The notes beneath the pieces are model-generated. The model was not told the DNA's origin. It saw nothing but the letters and a program-made list of their open reading frames with translations, and searched no databases. The translations under genes and the position numbers were made by a program. From positions 1-64,000 of the forward strand of contig NZ_VJYD01000003.1 in NCBI RefSeq assembly GCF_007341385.1: 64,000 nt of DNA, given 5' to 3'. This DNA comes from Flavobacterium daemonense. GTDB taxonomy: Bacteria > Bacteroidota > Bacteroidia > Flavobacteriales > Flavobacteriaceae. The stretch's first letter is position 1. The number at the start of each line of letters is the position of its first letter. Below, piece by piece: positions 51,975-60,935 of the stretch.

Positions 51975-53246
51975 ATGTTACAAATCGCATTTATTAGAGA
52001 GAATCAAGAGAAAGTAATCAAGGCTTTGGCAAAACGAAATATCGATGCTAAAAGCGTTGTTGAAGAGGTGGTGCAATTAGATGAAAACCGTCGTGCTGCG
52101 CAAGTAGAATTAGACAATGTTTTATCTGAATCTAATAAATTGTCCAAAGATATTGGCGAATTAATGAAAGCTGGCGAGAAATCTAAAGCGGCTATTTTAA
52201 AGGAAAAAACAGTTTCATTAAAAGAAAAAAGCAAAGAACTTGGCGAAAAAGCGGAGGCTCTTGCGGTTGAATTGACAAATAAATTATACACGTTGCCAAA
52301 TCTTCCGGCTGATATTGTCCCTGAAGGAAAAACACCAGACGATAATTTAAATGTTTTTCAAGAAGGCGATATTCCGGTTTTGCACGAAGGTGCACAACCG
52401 CACTGGGAATTGGTGAAAAAATACGACATTATCGATTTTGAGTTGGGTGTAAAAATTACTGGCGCAGGTTTCCCTGTTTACAAAGGAAAAGGTGCTCGTT
52501 TACAGCGTGCATTAATCAATTATTTTTTAGATAAAAATACAGCAGCAGGATATAATGAAGTTCAAGTACCGCATTTGGTAAATGAAGCTTCAGGTTATGG
52601 AACGGGGCAATTGCCGGATAAAGAAGGGCAAATGTACCATGCAACGGTTGATGATTTATATTTGATTCCGACGGCTGAGGTTCCGGTTACAAATTTATTC
52701 CGCGATGTTATTTTAAACGAAAGCGAATTGCCAGTTTTACATACGGCTTATACGCCATGTTTCCGTCGTGAGGCGGGTTCTTACGGGGCTCACGTGCGCG
52801 GATTAAACCGTTTGCATCAATTTGACAAAGTTGAAATCGTTCGCATTGAACATCCAGAAAAGTCATATGAAGCTTTGGACGGAATGGTAGAGCACGTAAA
52901 AAATATTCTTCAAGAATTGAAATTGCCATACAGAATTTTACGTCTTTGCGGAGGCGATATGGGATTCACATCGGCTTTGACGTATGATTTTGAAGTGTTT
53001 TCTACAGCGCAGGATCGTTGGTTGGAAATCAGTTCGGTTTCTAATTTCGAAACTTTCCAAGCAAACCGCTTGAAATTGCGTTTCAAAGACAAAGACGGAA
53101 AAAACCAATTGGCGCATACATTAAACGGAAGTTCATTGGCTTTGCCTAGAGTTTTGGCTGGAATTTTAGAAAATTACCAAACGCCGGAAGGAATTGTAAT
53201 TCCAGAAGTTTTACGTCCTTACTGCGGATTTGATATAATAAACTAA
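51975..53246 (+). CDS. serS: Serine--tRNA ligase
   Basis: The class II synthetase charges tRNA-Ser. It has 423 residues. The N-terminal coiled-coil arm (about 25-105) binds the tRNA. Motif 2 is TPCFRREAGSYG and motif 3 LNGSSLALPRVLAGILENYQ. The segment IPTAEVPVTNL is also diagnostic. Nested terminator at 53269-53313. Confidence 0.97.
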   Translation: MLQIAFIRENQEKVIKALAKRNIDAKSVVEEVVQLDENRRAAQVELDNVLSESNKLSKDIGELMKAGEKSKAAILKEKTVSLKEKSKELGEKAEALAVELTNKLYTLPNLPADIVPEGKTPDDNLNVFQEGDIPVLHEGAQPHWELVKKYDIIDFELGVKITGAGFPVYKGKGARLQRALINYFLDKNTAAGYNEVQVPHLVNEASGYGTGQLPDKEGQMYHATVDDLYLIPTAEVPVTNLFRDVILNESELPVLHTAYTPCFRREAGSYGAHVRGLNRLHQFDKVEIVRIEHPEKSYEALDGMVEHVKNILQELKLPYRILRLCGGDMGFTSALTYDFEVFSTAQDRWLEISSVSNFETFQANRLKLRFKDKDGKNQLAHTLNGSSLALPRVLAGILENYQTPEGIVIPEVLRPYCGFDIIN

Positions 53247-53268
53247 ATTTTTTGTAATTTAGAGAATT

Positions 53269-53313
53269 AAACCTAACAGTCCCGAGGCTTCGGGATAAAC
53301 CTGTTAGGTTTCT
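53269..53313 (+). terminator. Nested-hairpin terminator after serS (TCCCGA type)
   Basis: AAACCTAACAG (53269-53279) pairs with CTGTTAGGTTT (53301-53311), and inside it TCCCGA pairs with TCGGGA around GGCT. The inner hairpin is shared with the terminator at 30029-30074, while the outer stem differs by compensating changes. Confidence 0.88.
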
Positions 53314-53345
53314 TAGTTTTTAATAATGAGCATAAATAAAATAAT

Positions 53346-54170
53346 ATGAACGGAATTTTAAATTGGAATGTAGATCCTGTAATTATAATGATTACAGACA
53401 GTTTTCCGTTAAAATATTACGGCGCTCTTTTTGCGTCTGGACTTTTATTAGGCTATTATATTGTCAGAAATATTTATAAAAAAGAGAATATTTCAATAGA
53501 AAATCTCGACAGTTTATTGGTTTACGTAATTGTTGGAACAATTTTAGGAGCAAGATTAGGACATTGTTTTTTCTATGAGCCTGAATATTTTCTTAAGCAT
53601 CCAATAGAAATACTTTTGCCGATTCAGAAAATTGGCGGTATCTATAAATTTGTTGGTTTTCAAGGTTTAGCAAGTCATGGCGGAACGATAGGTGTTTTGA
53701 TTGCGATGATTTTATATTGCAGAAAATACAAAGTGAAGTTTTTATGGCTCTTGGATAGAATGGCAATTGGAGTTCCTGTTACAGGCGCTTTTATCAGATT
53801 CGGGAATTTTATGAATTCGGAAATTTATGGAAAACCGACTAATGGAAATTGGGGTGTTGTTTTTCAAAGAGATGATTTAATTCCGAGACATCCTACACAA
53901 TTGTACGAAGCATTTGCATATTTGCTGATTTTTGGAATTTTATTTTGGATGTATAAATCGGACAAAATAAAGAATACAAGCGGGTTATTGTTCGGAACTT
54001 TTCTGACGCTATTGTTTTTGGCTAGATTTATAATTGAATTTTTCAAGGAAAATCAGGAATCTTTTGAAAATAGCATGATTATAAATATGGGGCAAATTTT
54101 AAGTATTCCTTTTATTTTAATTGGATTAACTTTGATTGTGTGGAAATCAAGAACTGAAATTAGAGAATAG
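53346..54170 (+). CDS. lgt: Prolipoprotein diacylglyceryl transferase
   Basis: This inner-membrane enzyme moves diacylglycerol from phosphatidylglycerol to the lipobox Cys of lipoproteins. It has 274 residues and about seven helices. Signatures are FQGLASHGGTIGV (essential His-Gly-Gly), RFGNFMNSEIYGKPT (essential Arg and the Lgt signature), and PRHPTQLYEAFAYL. It would process GldH and the other lipoproteins in this window. Confidence 0.96.
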   Translation: MNGILNWNVDPVIIMITDSFPLKYYGALFASGLLLGYYIVRNIYKKENISIENLDSLLVYVIVGTILGARLGHCFFYEPEYFLKHPIEILLPIQKIGGIYKFVGFQGLASHGGTIGVLIAMILYCRKYKVKFLWLLDRMAIGVPVTGAFIRFGNFMNSEIYGKPTNGNWGVVFQRDDLIPRHPTQLYEAFAYLLIFGILFWMYKSDKIKNTSGLLFGTFLTLLFLARFIIEFFKENQESFENSMIINMGQILSIPFILIGLTLIVWKSRTEIRE

Positions 54171-54174
54171 TTTT

Positions 54175-54206
54175 CAGTCACAGTTGACCGTTTTATACTG
54201 TGACTG
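54175..54206. repeat. Perfect 10 bp inverted repeat between lgt and the TPR gene
   Basis: CAGTCACAGT (54175-54184) pairs with CAGTCACAGT inverted as ACTGTGACTG (54197-54206) around 12 bases. No T-run follows, so it is a weak terminator candidate; it could also be an operator 34 bp before the TPR start codon. Confidence 0.6.
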
Positions 54207-54239
54207 TGAGACTAAAAACCGAGACTAAAAAACTGAAAT

Positions 54240-56021
54240 ATGAAAAACATCTTTATCTATATCGTTTTGTTGTGGTCAAGCTTTGCATTCTCTCAAAATG
54301 AGCAATTAGCTCAATACTATTACGATAAAGGCGATTTCGAAAAAGCAAAAGTCAGTTATGAAGAGCTTTTGGCAAGTGTGCCATCTAATACCCAATATTT
54401 TTTAAGAACAATCGATTGTTATCAGCAATTGCAGCAATATGCCGTTGCCGAAAAAGCGATTCAGGATCGTTACAGCAAATACAAACAAGGCGTTTTTTTA
54501 GTCGAATTGGGCTACAATTATCAATTGCAGAAAAATGAATCCAAAGCTCGAAGTTTTTACGATCAGGCAATTGAAAAAATCAAAGCAAACCCGAATGATG
54601 TTTACGGAATTGGAAATTCATTTGAGAAAAAAGTATTGTTGGAATATGCATTAAAAGCGTATCAAACCGCAATGCAAATTCAGCCTAATTACAATTTTAA
54701 CTTTCAAATCGGAATGTTATACGGGCAATTGGGCAGAACAGATGAAATGATTGATCTTTTGTTGACAGAATCCTATAAAAATCCGCAGAATGCTAATTTG
54801 ATTCAGACACAATTATCGCGTTTCATGAATGGTGAAACAGATAATACCGCTTTTAAAGATGCCATGCGAAAAGCTTTGATTTTAAAAACGCAAAAAGATC
54901 AAGATGTTTTTTGGAATCATTATTTAAGCTGGTTTTATGTACAGCAAAAAGAGTTTGGAAAAGCCTTCATTCAGGAAAAAGCAATTTATAAACGCGAACC
55001 CGAATCGCTTTCGAGTATTGTCAATTTGAGTCAGTTTGCACTGAATGAAGATGATACAGAAACGGCGGCGGAAATTCTGAATTTCATTCTTTTAAATACG
55101 AAAGATTTAGATTTATTGATTCAGTCGAATTACTATTTGATGGAAATCAAAATAGAAAAAGCACAGGAAAAAGACTATCCCGCAATTGATGCTGAGTTGC
55201 AGCAATTACTGACAACTTACGAGGTAACTCCTTTTACCTTATCTTTGCAATTGCTTAAAGCGCATTTTGCTGCTTTTAATTTGAAAAATCCCGAAGAAGG
55301 CATTGCCATTGTAAAGCGTGCTTTAGAACTGAATTTAAATGATTATCAGGAAGCTGATGCTAAAATGGAATTGGGCGATATTTTGCTTTTGCAGGAAAAA
55401 TTCAATCAGGCATTGATTTATTATTCGCAGATTCAATTGGATTTAAAGAATGATGTTATGGCGCATGAAGCAAGTTTGAAAGCGGCCAAAACAAGTTATT
55501 ATAAAACCGATTTTGAATGGGCTTTAAAGCAGTTTAAAGAACTAAAATCGGCAAATACGCAGTTGATTGCAAATGATGCGCTAGAGTATTTTTTATTGAT
55601 AAATGATAATACCGTTGCCGATTCGACGCAAACAGCATTGAAGCAATTTGCAAAAGGTGATTTTTTAATTTATCAGAATAAAAAACAAGAAGCGATTGCG
55701 CAGTTTCAGAGCATTCTGAAAACCTATAAAGGGCAGGAAATCGAAGCGGTTACAATGTTGCGTTTAGGCAAAATTTATGAAGGTCTAAAGGATTTTAATT
55801 CGGCTTTAAGCCAATACCAGCAAATAATTGACAATCATAGTGACGGAATTTATGTTGATGAAGCATTATTCTTTTCAGCAGAAATTTACAACGATGAATT
55901 GCACGATATAGAAAAAGCAAAACCTTTGTATGAAAAGGTAATTTTTAATCATCAAGACAGTATTTACTTTGTTGATGCCAGAAAAAAATACCGCGAGTTA
56001 CGAGGAGATAAGAATTTGTAG
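54240..56021 (+). CDS. Secreted tetratricopeptide-repeat protein
   Basis: The 593-residue protein has a signal peptide (to about residue 19, FAFSQ) and many TPRs along its length: DFEKAKVSYEELLASVPSN, YALKAYQTAMQIQPNYNF and DFNSALSQYQQIIDNHSDG among others. The C-terminal pattern (GIYVDEALFFSAEIYNDEL, then KARP-like KAKPLYEKVIFNHQDSIYF in part) is like periplasmic TPR proteins of Bacteroidota. Partners unknown. Confidence 0.88.
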   Translation: MKNIFIYIVLLWSSFAFSQNEQLAQYYYDKGDFEKAKVSYEELLASVPSNTQYFLRTIDCYQQLQQYAVAEKAIQDRYSKYKQGVFLVELGYNYQLQKNESKARSFYDQAIEKIKANPNDVYGIGNSFEKKVLLEYALKAYQTAMQIQPNYNFNFQIGMLYGQLGRTDEMIDLLLTESYKNPQNANLIQTQLSRFMNGETDNTAFKDAMRKALILKTQKDQDVFWNHYLSWFYVQQKEFGKAFIQEKAIYKREPESLSSIVNLSQFALNEDDTETAAEILNFILLNTKDLDLLIQSNYYLMEIKIEKAQEKDYPAIDAELQQLLTTYEVTPFTLSLQLLKAHFAAFNLKNPEEGIAIVKRALELNLNDYQEADAKMELGDILLLQEKFNQALIYYSQIQLDLKNDVMAHEASLKAAKTSYYKTDFEWALKQFKELKSANTQLIANDALEYFLLINDNTVADSTQTALKQFAKGDFLIYQNKKQEAIAQFQSILKTYKGQEIEAVTMLRLGKIYEGLKDFNSALSQYQQIIDNHSDGIYVDEALFFSAEIYNDELHDIEKAKPLYEKVIFNHQDSIYFVDARKKYRELRGDKNL

Positions 56022-56166
56022 TTTGGTTTAATTGGCTATTTGTTTAACCGTTTAACCGAATTTATGAGCAAACAAAAAGAATTAGTAATAAGATGATTTG
56101 TTTTTAAGCGTCTAGTAAGAAAAACTCAGAACCTTAGAATCGTAGAATCTCAGAATCTTTAAAAAA

Positions 56167-56478
56167 ATGATAATTTACAATATAACTACTAATATACACG
56201 AAAGCGTTCATGATCAATGGTTGAAATGGATGCAAGAAAAACACATACCAGAAATTCTGGCGACAGAGAAATTCTCTTCGGCGCGAATTGTAAAGGTTTT
56301 GGTTGAAGAAGAAATGGGCGGTATCACATATTCTGTTCAGTATACAACAGACAGCAAGGATACGCTTGAAAAATATTATTTGGAAGATCAGCCAAGATTT
56401 GACAGAGAAGCATTAGAATTATTTGCTGATAAAATGCTTTCTTTTAGAACAGAATTGGAAGTTATTTCGGAGCATTAA
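56167..56478 (+). CDS. DUF4286 family protein
   Basis: The 103-residue protein matches DUF4286: MIIYNITTNIHESVHDQWLKW at the start (in part), MQEKHIPEILATEKFSSARI, and YYLEDQPRFDREALELFADK. It is cytoplasmic and of unknown function, common in Bacteroidota next to TPR or rsmA genes. Here the nucleotidyltransferase pair separates it from rsmA. Confidence 0.92.
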   Translation: MIIYNITTNIHESVHDQWLKWMQEKHIPEILATEKFSSARIVKVLVEEEMGGITYSVQYTTDSKDTLEKYYLEDQPRFDREALELFADKMLSFRTELEVISEH

Positions 56479-56525
56479 TTTTATTTTAAGTCTTTTCAGT
56501 CTCAATTTTACTTAAAAAGTCTATT

Positions 56526-56711
56526 ATGGAAATTCGATTTCAAACAAAAGAGGAAAGTAATAAACAGCAACAGGAAGATTTTTTGAAATTATCAAAAACA
56601 GAAAGGTTTTATAGTTTTTTGCGTTTAAGCGAACGAATAAGCAAATTTCCTGTGAAAAATAAAGTAGATAAAAATAAAGATAATTTCATAATTGTTATAA
56701 AATCAAAATAG
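56526..56711 (+). CDS. Small partner protein of the nucleotidyltransferase gene
   Basis: I do not recognise a named family. The 61-residue charged protein has EESNKQQQEDFLKLSKTERF then YSFLRLSERISKFPVKNK, helical throughout except for a final strand (DNFIIVIKSK). Its stop TAG is directly followed by the ATG of the nucleotidyltransferase gene, so they are translated together. The order small charged protein then nucleotidyltransferase recalls toxin-antitoxin modules. That is inference. Confidence 0.65.
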   Translation: MEIRFQTKEESNKQQQEDFLKLSKTERFYSFLRLSERISKFPVKNKVDKNKDNFIIVIKSK

Positions 56712-57188
56712 ATGTCAAAGCTCTGGGATCAAAATATTGATGAATTTATAGCTTTAGCTACTAAACATAAGGTTAGAATGCTTATGGTTGGAGGAGGAGC
56801 TGTTAATTTCCATGGATATCAGAGACACTCTGCTGATGTTGATTTTTGGATAGAAACTACCGATGAAAATTTTAAAAAATTAGTGCTAGTTTTTAATGAA
56901 ATGGGATATGAAATCGATGATTTTCCCGAAAATGTAAAACAACAACAGCAAAATATTTCAATAAAATTTTCTCCAGTTGATCTTGATTTAGAATTGATTA
57001 CTAAATTTTCAGTGAATAGGACATTTGAGGAAGCATATAATGATAGTGAAGAAGTTACTTTAAATGATAAAACTTTTTTAAAGTGGAATGTTCTGTCTTT
57101 AGAAGATTTGATTACGAGTAAAATCAAAGCAAATCGAGCAAAAGATTTATTTGATGTGCAGCAGCTTCGAGAAATAAATAAAAAATAA
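56712..57188 (+). CDS. Nucleotidyltransferase-superfamily protein (DUF6036/AbiEii-like)
   Basis: The 158-residue protein has the minimal nucleotidyltransferase fold. VGGGAVNFHGYQRHSADVDFW (about 26-45, in part) gives the Gly-rich motif and the two metal-binding acids Asp42 and Asp44; a third acid lies in VDLDLELIT (Asp90 or Asp92). The C-terminus has LEDLITSKIKANRAKDLFDV, the Lys/Arg-Asp signature of these proteins. The usual GS of the motif is GGA here, as in the DUF6036 group. Relatives include AbiEii and MenT toxins, which modify tRNA, and MNT antitoxins, which AMPylate toxins. It is coupled to the 61-residue gene. Confidence 0.82.
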   Translation: MSKLWDQNIDEFIALATKHKVRMLMVGGGAVNFHGYQRHSADVDFWIETTDENFKKLVLVFNEMGYEIDDFPENVKQQQQNISIKFSPVDLDLELITKFSVNRTFEEAYNDSEEVTLNDKTFLKWNVLSLEDLITSKIKANRAKDLFDVQQLREINKK

Positions 57189-57258
57189 AGCTTTGAGTCT
57201 TTGACCCTTCGAGGTAAAAAGAATACTTTTGCGCCCTCGTGGCATAACAAGTGAGAAA

Positions 57259-58044
57259 ATGGAAAAAGTAAAAGCCAAAAAACATTTAGGACAGCACTTC
57301 CTTAAAGACGAAAGCATCGCAAAAGCAATTGCTGATACTTTAAGCTTAAAGGGATATGATGAGGTTTTAGAAATAGGACCAGGGATGGGTGTGCTTACTA
57401 AGTATCTGCTTGACAAACCCGTGCATACGCGAGTAATTGAAATTGATACAGAATCGGTTGCTTATTTAGATGCAAATTATCCAAAATTAAAAGACAATAT
57501 CATTTCAGAAGACTTTCTGAAATACAATATAAATAAGGTTTACGAAAACAAACAGTTTGCTATAATTGGCAATTTCCCTTATAATATCTCTTCTCAAATT
57601 GTTTTTAGAACGCTTGAGTTTAGAGATCAGATTCCGGAATTTTCTGGAATGTTTCAAAAGGAAGTTGCAGAGCGAATCTGCGAGAAAAAAGGATCCAAAA
57701 CTTACGGAATCCTGTCGGTACTGGCACAGGCTTTCTATGATACTGAGTATTTGTTTACTGTAGACGAAAATGTTTTTATTCCTCCGCCCAAGGTGAAGTC
57801 GGGTGTGATGAAAATGACCCGAAAGGAAGATTACAGTCTTCCTTGTGGTGAAAAGTTATTTTTTACGGTTGTAAAAACGGCTTTTCAGCAAAGACGAAAA
57901 ACATTACGTAACAGTTTAAAAACATTAAATTTATCAGATAATTTGCGAGAAGACACTATCTTTGATAAACGTCCTGAGCAACTTAGCGTTGAAGAATTTA
58001 TTGTTTTGACTCAAAAAATAGAAGCCGATGGAGTTCAAAGTTAG
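57259..58044 (+). CDS. rsmA: 16S rRNA dimethyladenosine transferase
   Basis: The enzyme (KsgA) dimethylates two adjacent adenines near the 3' end of 16S rRNA. It has 261 residues from [17 protein letters not shown]; ten upstream codons in frame are rejected since KKHLGQHFL is the conserved N-terminus. SAM motifs are [12 protein letters not shown] (36-47) and the catalytic NFPY (105-108). The C-terminal part has [15 protein letters not shown]. The mgtE start lies inside its end (17 bp overlap), so the two are coupled. Confidence 0.97.
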   Translation: MEKVKAKKHLGQHFLKDESIAKAIADTLSLKGYDEVLEIGPGMGVLTKYLLDKPVHTRVIEIDTESVAYLDANYPKLKDNIISEDFLKYNINKVYENKQFAIIGNFPYNISSQIVFRTLEFRDQIPEFSGMFQKEVAERICEKKGSKTYGILSVLAQAFYDTEYLFTVDENVFIPPPKVKSGVMKMTRKEDYSLPCGEKLFFTVVKTAFQQRRKTLRNSLKTLNLSDNLREDTIFDKRPEQLSVEEFIVLTQKIEADGVQS

Positions 58045-59377
58045 CAAAGAATTAATCCAACAACTAGAAGAGCATATTGTAAAGAAAAACGACAAAGAAC
58101 TTGAAGTTTTACTAAACGATTTGCACCACGCCGATATTGCCGAAATCCTTGAAGAACTGGATTTTGACGAAGCAACTTATATTTTTAAGGTTTTAGATAG
58201 TGATAAAACCGCCGAAATTCTTCTTGAACTAGAAGATGATCTGCGTGAAAATATCTTAAGCCGATTATCACCAAAAGAGATCGCCGAAGAGCTTGATGAG
58301 CTTGAAACGAATGATGCTGCCGATATTATCGCAGAACTTTCGCATGAAATCAAAGCAGAAGTTATCTCGGAATTAGTCGATGTTGAGCACGCAAAAGACA
58401 TTGTCGAATTATTGCGCTACGACGAAAATACGGCGGGTGGTTTGATGGGAAAAGAGCTTGTAAAAGTCAATGAAAATTGGAATGTTTTAACCTGCGTAAA
58501 AGAAATGCGTATTCAGGCAGAAAATGTTTCAAGAGTACATTCAATTTATGTTGTTGATGATGAAAATCGTTTAAAAGGAAGATTATCTTTAAAAGATTTA
58601 TTGACTTCATCAACTAAAACACAAATCGGCGATGTTTATATCCGAAAATTAAATTTCGTAAATGTCGACACCGAAGATGTTGAAGTGGCGCGTATTATGC
58701 AAAAATACGATTTGGAAGCCATTCCGGTTGTAGATGAATTAGGGCGTTTGGTTGGTAGAATTACAATTGATGATATCGTAGACGTAATCAAAGAAGAAGC
58801 CGACAAAGATTACCAGTTGGCGGCGGGTATTACACAAGACATTGAAACAAACGATAGTGTTTTGGAGTTAACAAAAGCACGTTTGCCTTGGCTATTGATT
58901 GGTATGGTGATCGAAATTGTGGCGTCTTTTGTTTTGAAAGACAATGAAACTGCTTTTCAAAAATATTCAACTTTGATTATTTTCGTGCCCTTGCTTTCGG
59001 CGACAGCTGGAAATATCGGTGTTCAGGCATCGGCGATCGTAGTTCAAGGTTTGGCAAACGGAACTTTAAAAGAATTCAGCAAAAGCTATTTCAGCAAAGA
59101 GATTACCGTTTCGATGATTTCTGGAAGTATCATTTCGCTGCTTTTGTTGGGATATCATTCGGTTATGTATCAACAATATTTGGTGGGAATGGCAATTTCA
59201 ATTTCAATGATTGTGGTAATTATGTTTGCAGCAACGCTTGGAACTTTGGTACCGCTTTTTCTTCATAAAAATAAAATTGATCCGGCAATTGCAACGGGTC
59301 CGTTTATCACAACAACTAATGATGTTTTCGGAATTATGCTCTATTTTGGAGTAGCAAAAATGATTCTTGGTTTTTAA
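58028..59377 (+). CDS. mgtE: Magnesium transporter MgtE
   Basis: The 449-residue Mg2+ channel has the full domain order: cytoplasmic N domain of repeated helical hairpins (about 5-130, many Glu and Asp), two CBS domains (about 135-260, with [23 protein letters not shown] in part and [24 protein letters not shown] in part), and five membrane helices (about 288-449). [19 protein letters not shown] near the end is the pore signature. The N and CBS domains sense cytosolic magnesium. Confidence 0.96.
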   Translation: MEFKVSKELIQQLEEHIVKKNDKELEVLLNDLHHADIAEILEELDFDEATYIFKVLDSDKTAEILLELEDDLRENILSRLSPKEIAEELDELETNDAADIIAELSHEIKAEVISELVDVEHAKDIVELLRYDENTAGGLMGKELVKVNENWNVLTCVKEMRIQAENVSRVHSIYVVDDENRLKGRLSLKDLLTSSTKTQIGDVYIRKLNFVNVDTEDVEVARIMQKYDLEAIPVVDELGRLVGRITIDDIVDVIKEEADKDYQLAAGITQDIETNDSVLELTKARLPWLLIGMVIEIVASFVLKDNETAFQKYSTLIIFVPLLSATAGNIGVQASAIVVQGLANGTLKEFSKSYFSKEITVSMISGSIISLLLLGYHSVMYQQYLVGMAISISMIVVIMFAATLGTLVPLFLHKNKIDPAIATGPFITTTNDVFGIMLYFGVAKMILGF

Positions 59378-59489
59378 ATTTTTCGCACAAATTAATAGAT
59401 TGCAGTGATTTAAGATCTTTAAATTCTGTGTAATTTGCAAACGGAATAAAAGGTGTTCATCTGCCTGAAATAAATTAAAATCCAGCAAC

Positions 59490-60275
59490 ATGAAAGTACA
59501 CATTATTGGAGGAGGAAACCTTGGTGTTTCTATTGCCTTGGGAATTGCTAAATTTTCGAAAAACAATCAAGTAACGGTTACAAGAAGAAACACTGCTAGC
59601 ATTCAGTATTTGTCTGAATATGGAATTACAGTGTCTAACGATAATAAACACAATATTCAAGAAGCTGATGTTGTGATTTTGACTGTAAAACCTTATCAGG
59701 TTGATACGGTTTTGGCTGAAATTTTGCCTGTTGTCAAAGGTAAAACAATTGCTTCAGCGGTAAGCGGATTGTCTTTGGATATGCTTCAGGATAAAACAAA
59801 TAATGAATATCCTGTTGTACGCATTATGCCAAATATTGCGGCGCAGTTTGGAGAATCGGCAACTTGTATTTCTTTTCCTGAAACTGATCGAGAAGAAGCA
59901 ATGCCAATTGTCGATTTATTTCAAGATTTAGGAACTGCTCCTGTTATTGACGAAAAATTAATGGACGCAGCAACTGTTTTAGGTGCGTGCGGAACGGCAT
60001 ATGCCTTGCGTTATATTCGTGCTTCTATGCAAGCCGGAATCGAAATTGGATTTGATTCTAGCACTGCTTTGGCAATCGCGGCACAAACGGCAAAAGGAGC
60101 TGCAAAAATGCTGTTGGAAGAAAAAGTACACCCAGAACAATTAATCGATCGTGTAACAACACCTCAAGGCTGTACAATTGTTGGTTTGAATGAAATGGAA
60201 CATAATGGTTTCAGTTCGTCATTGATCAAAGGAATCAAAACTTCTTTGAAACAGATTAAAGGGTTATTGAAGTAA
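59490..60275 (+). CDS. proC: Pyrroline-5-carboxylate reductase
   Basis: The enzyme makes proline from pyrroline-5-carboxylate with NAD(P)H. It has 261 residues. The N-terminal Rossmann motif is IIGGGNLGVSIA (5-16). VRIMPNIAAQFGES is the family's central signature. The C-terminal dimer region has ATVLGACGTAYALRYIRA and IDRVTTPQGCTIVGLNEME. A terminator follows at 60296. Confidence 0.94.
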   Translation: MKVHIIGGGNLGVSIALGIAKFSKNNQVTVTRRNTASIQYLSEYGITVSNDNKHNIQEADVVILTVKPYQVDTVLAEILPVVKGKTIASAVSGLSLDMLQDKTNNEYPVVRIMPNIAAQFGESATCISFPETDREEAMPIVDLFQDLGTAPVIDEKLMDAATVLGACGTAYALRYIRASMQAGIEIGFDSSTALAIAAQTAKGAAKMLLEEKVHPEQLIDRVTTPQGCTIVGLNEMEHNGFSSSLIKGIKTSLKQIKGLLK

Positions 60276-60295
60276 AAGTTCAATATTAAATATTT

Positions 60296-60337
60296 AAATT
60301 CCAAATTCCAATTTTTTGTGGGGTTTGGAATTTTTTA
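60296..60337 (+). terminator. Terminator after proC
   Basis: AAATTCCAAA pairs with TTTGGAATTTTTT across an 18-base loop, ending in a T-run. It is 20 bp past the proC stop. Confidence 0.7.
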
Positions 60338-60358
60338 TTTTTAAATATTAAGCCCTGT

Positions 60359-60489
60359 ATGTCATTCCGAGGAACGAGGAATCTCCGCAAGTAACTCGAC
60401 AAAGTTTGGCGACTTTAAGAATGGAGTTTCTTGTGGAGATTGCTTCGCCAGTTCGCTATCGCTCGTGTCCTCGTTTCTCGGAATGACAA
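60359..60489. repeat. Palindromic spacer element (TGTCAT type), longest form
   Basis: TGTCATTCCGAGGAACGAGG and AATCTCC at the left are inverted at the right as GGAGATTGC-like and CCTCGTTTCTCGGAATGACA. The right arm has an extra insert, GCCAGTTCGCTATCGCTCGT, which recalls the GCGATAGCGAAC block at 36405. The loop has GTAACTCGACAAAG and GGAGTTTCTTG, shared with other members. Confidence 0.88.
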
Positions 60490-60527
60490 TATTGTGGATA
60501 ATTGGAATTTGGATTTTTTTTTGAATT

Positions 60528-60923
60528 TCATTTTGTGTGACAATAATCGATCAAAGCAGTGACATCTTTTTCAGATAATGTTTTTGAAAAGACCGTTTTA
60601 TGATAGTCTATTGCTAAAATTTCTGTTTTTGTGCTGTCAATTTTATGTTTTTTATCGGTTAGCCAGTTTACAAAAACGATGGAATCAATTTCATGAAGTG
60701 CTGGTCCAGTTGATTTGGAATCTTTTTTGTGGCACGCAGCGCAATTAGAATCAAAAATGACTTTTCCAATTCTTTGATTGGCCGTTAAAGTTTTGTTTAA
60801 ATGTTTTGGATTTTGGGTTGCACAGCCTCGATTTTCATCTTTATATCTCTCATAAATAATTATTCCAATCGCTAGAACTAGAATTAGGAGTAATGAAAGA
60901 TATAAAAATCTGATTTTTTTCAT
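60528..60923 (-). CDS. Membrane-anchored c-type cytochrome
   Basis: The 131-residue protein has an N-terminal membrane anchor (6-24) and a periplasmic class I cytochrome domain with haem site CAACH (C61, C64, H65). There is no Met anywhere after the start codon, so the usual distal Met is absent. At the matching place, ahead of the last helix (LSEKDVTALIDYC), there is YHKTVF with His108, which could be the sixth ligand. It lies 12 bp downstream of the ABM gene on the same strand. Confidence 0.88.
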   Translation of the reverse strand: MKKIRFLYLSLLLILVLAIGIIIYERYKDENRGCATQNPKHLNKTLTANQRIGKVIFDSNCAACHKKDSKSTGPALHEIDSIVFVNWLTDKKHKIDSTKTEILAIDYHKTVFSKTLSEKDVTALIDYCHTK

Positions 60924-60935
60924 AGCTGTTTCTGA

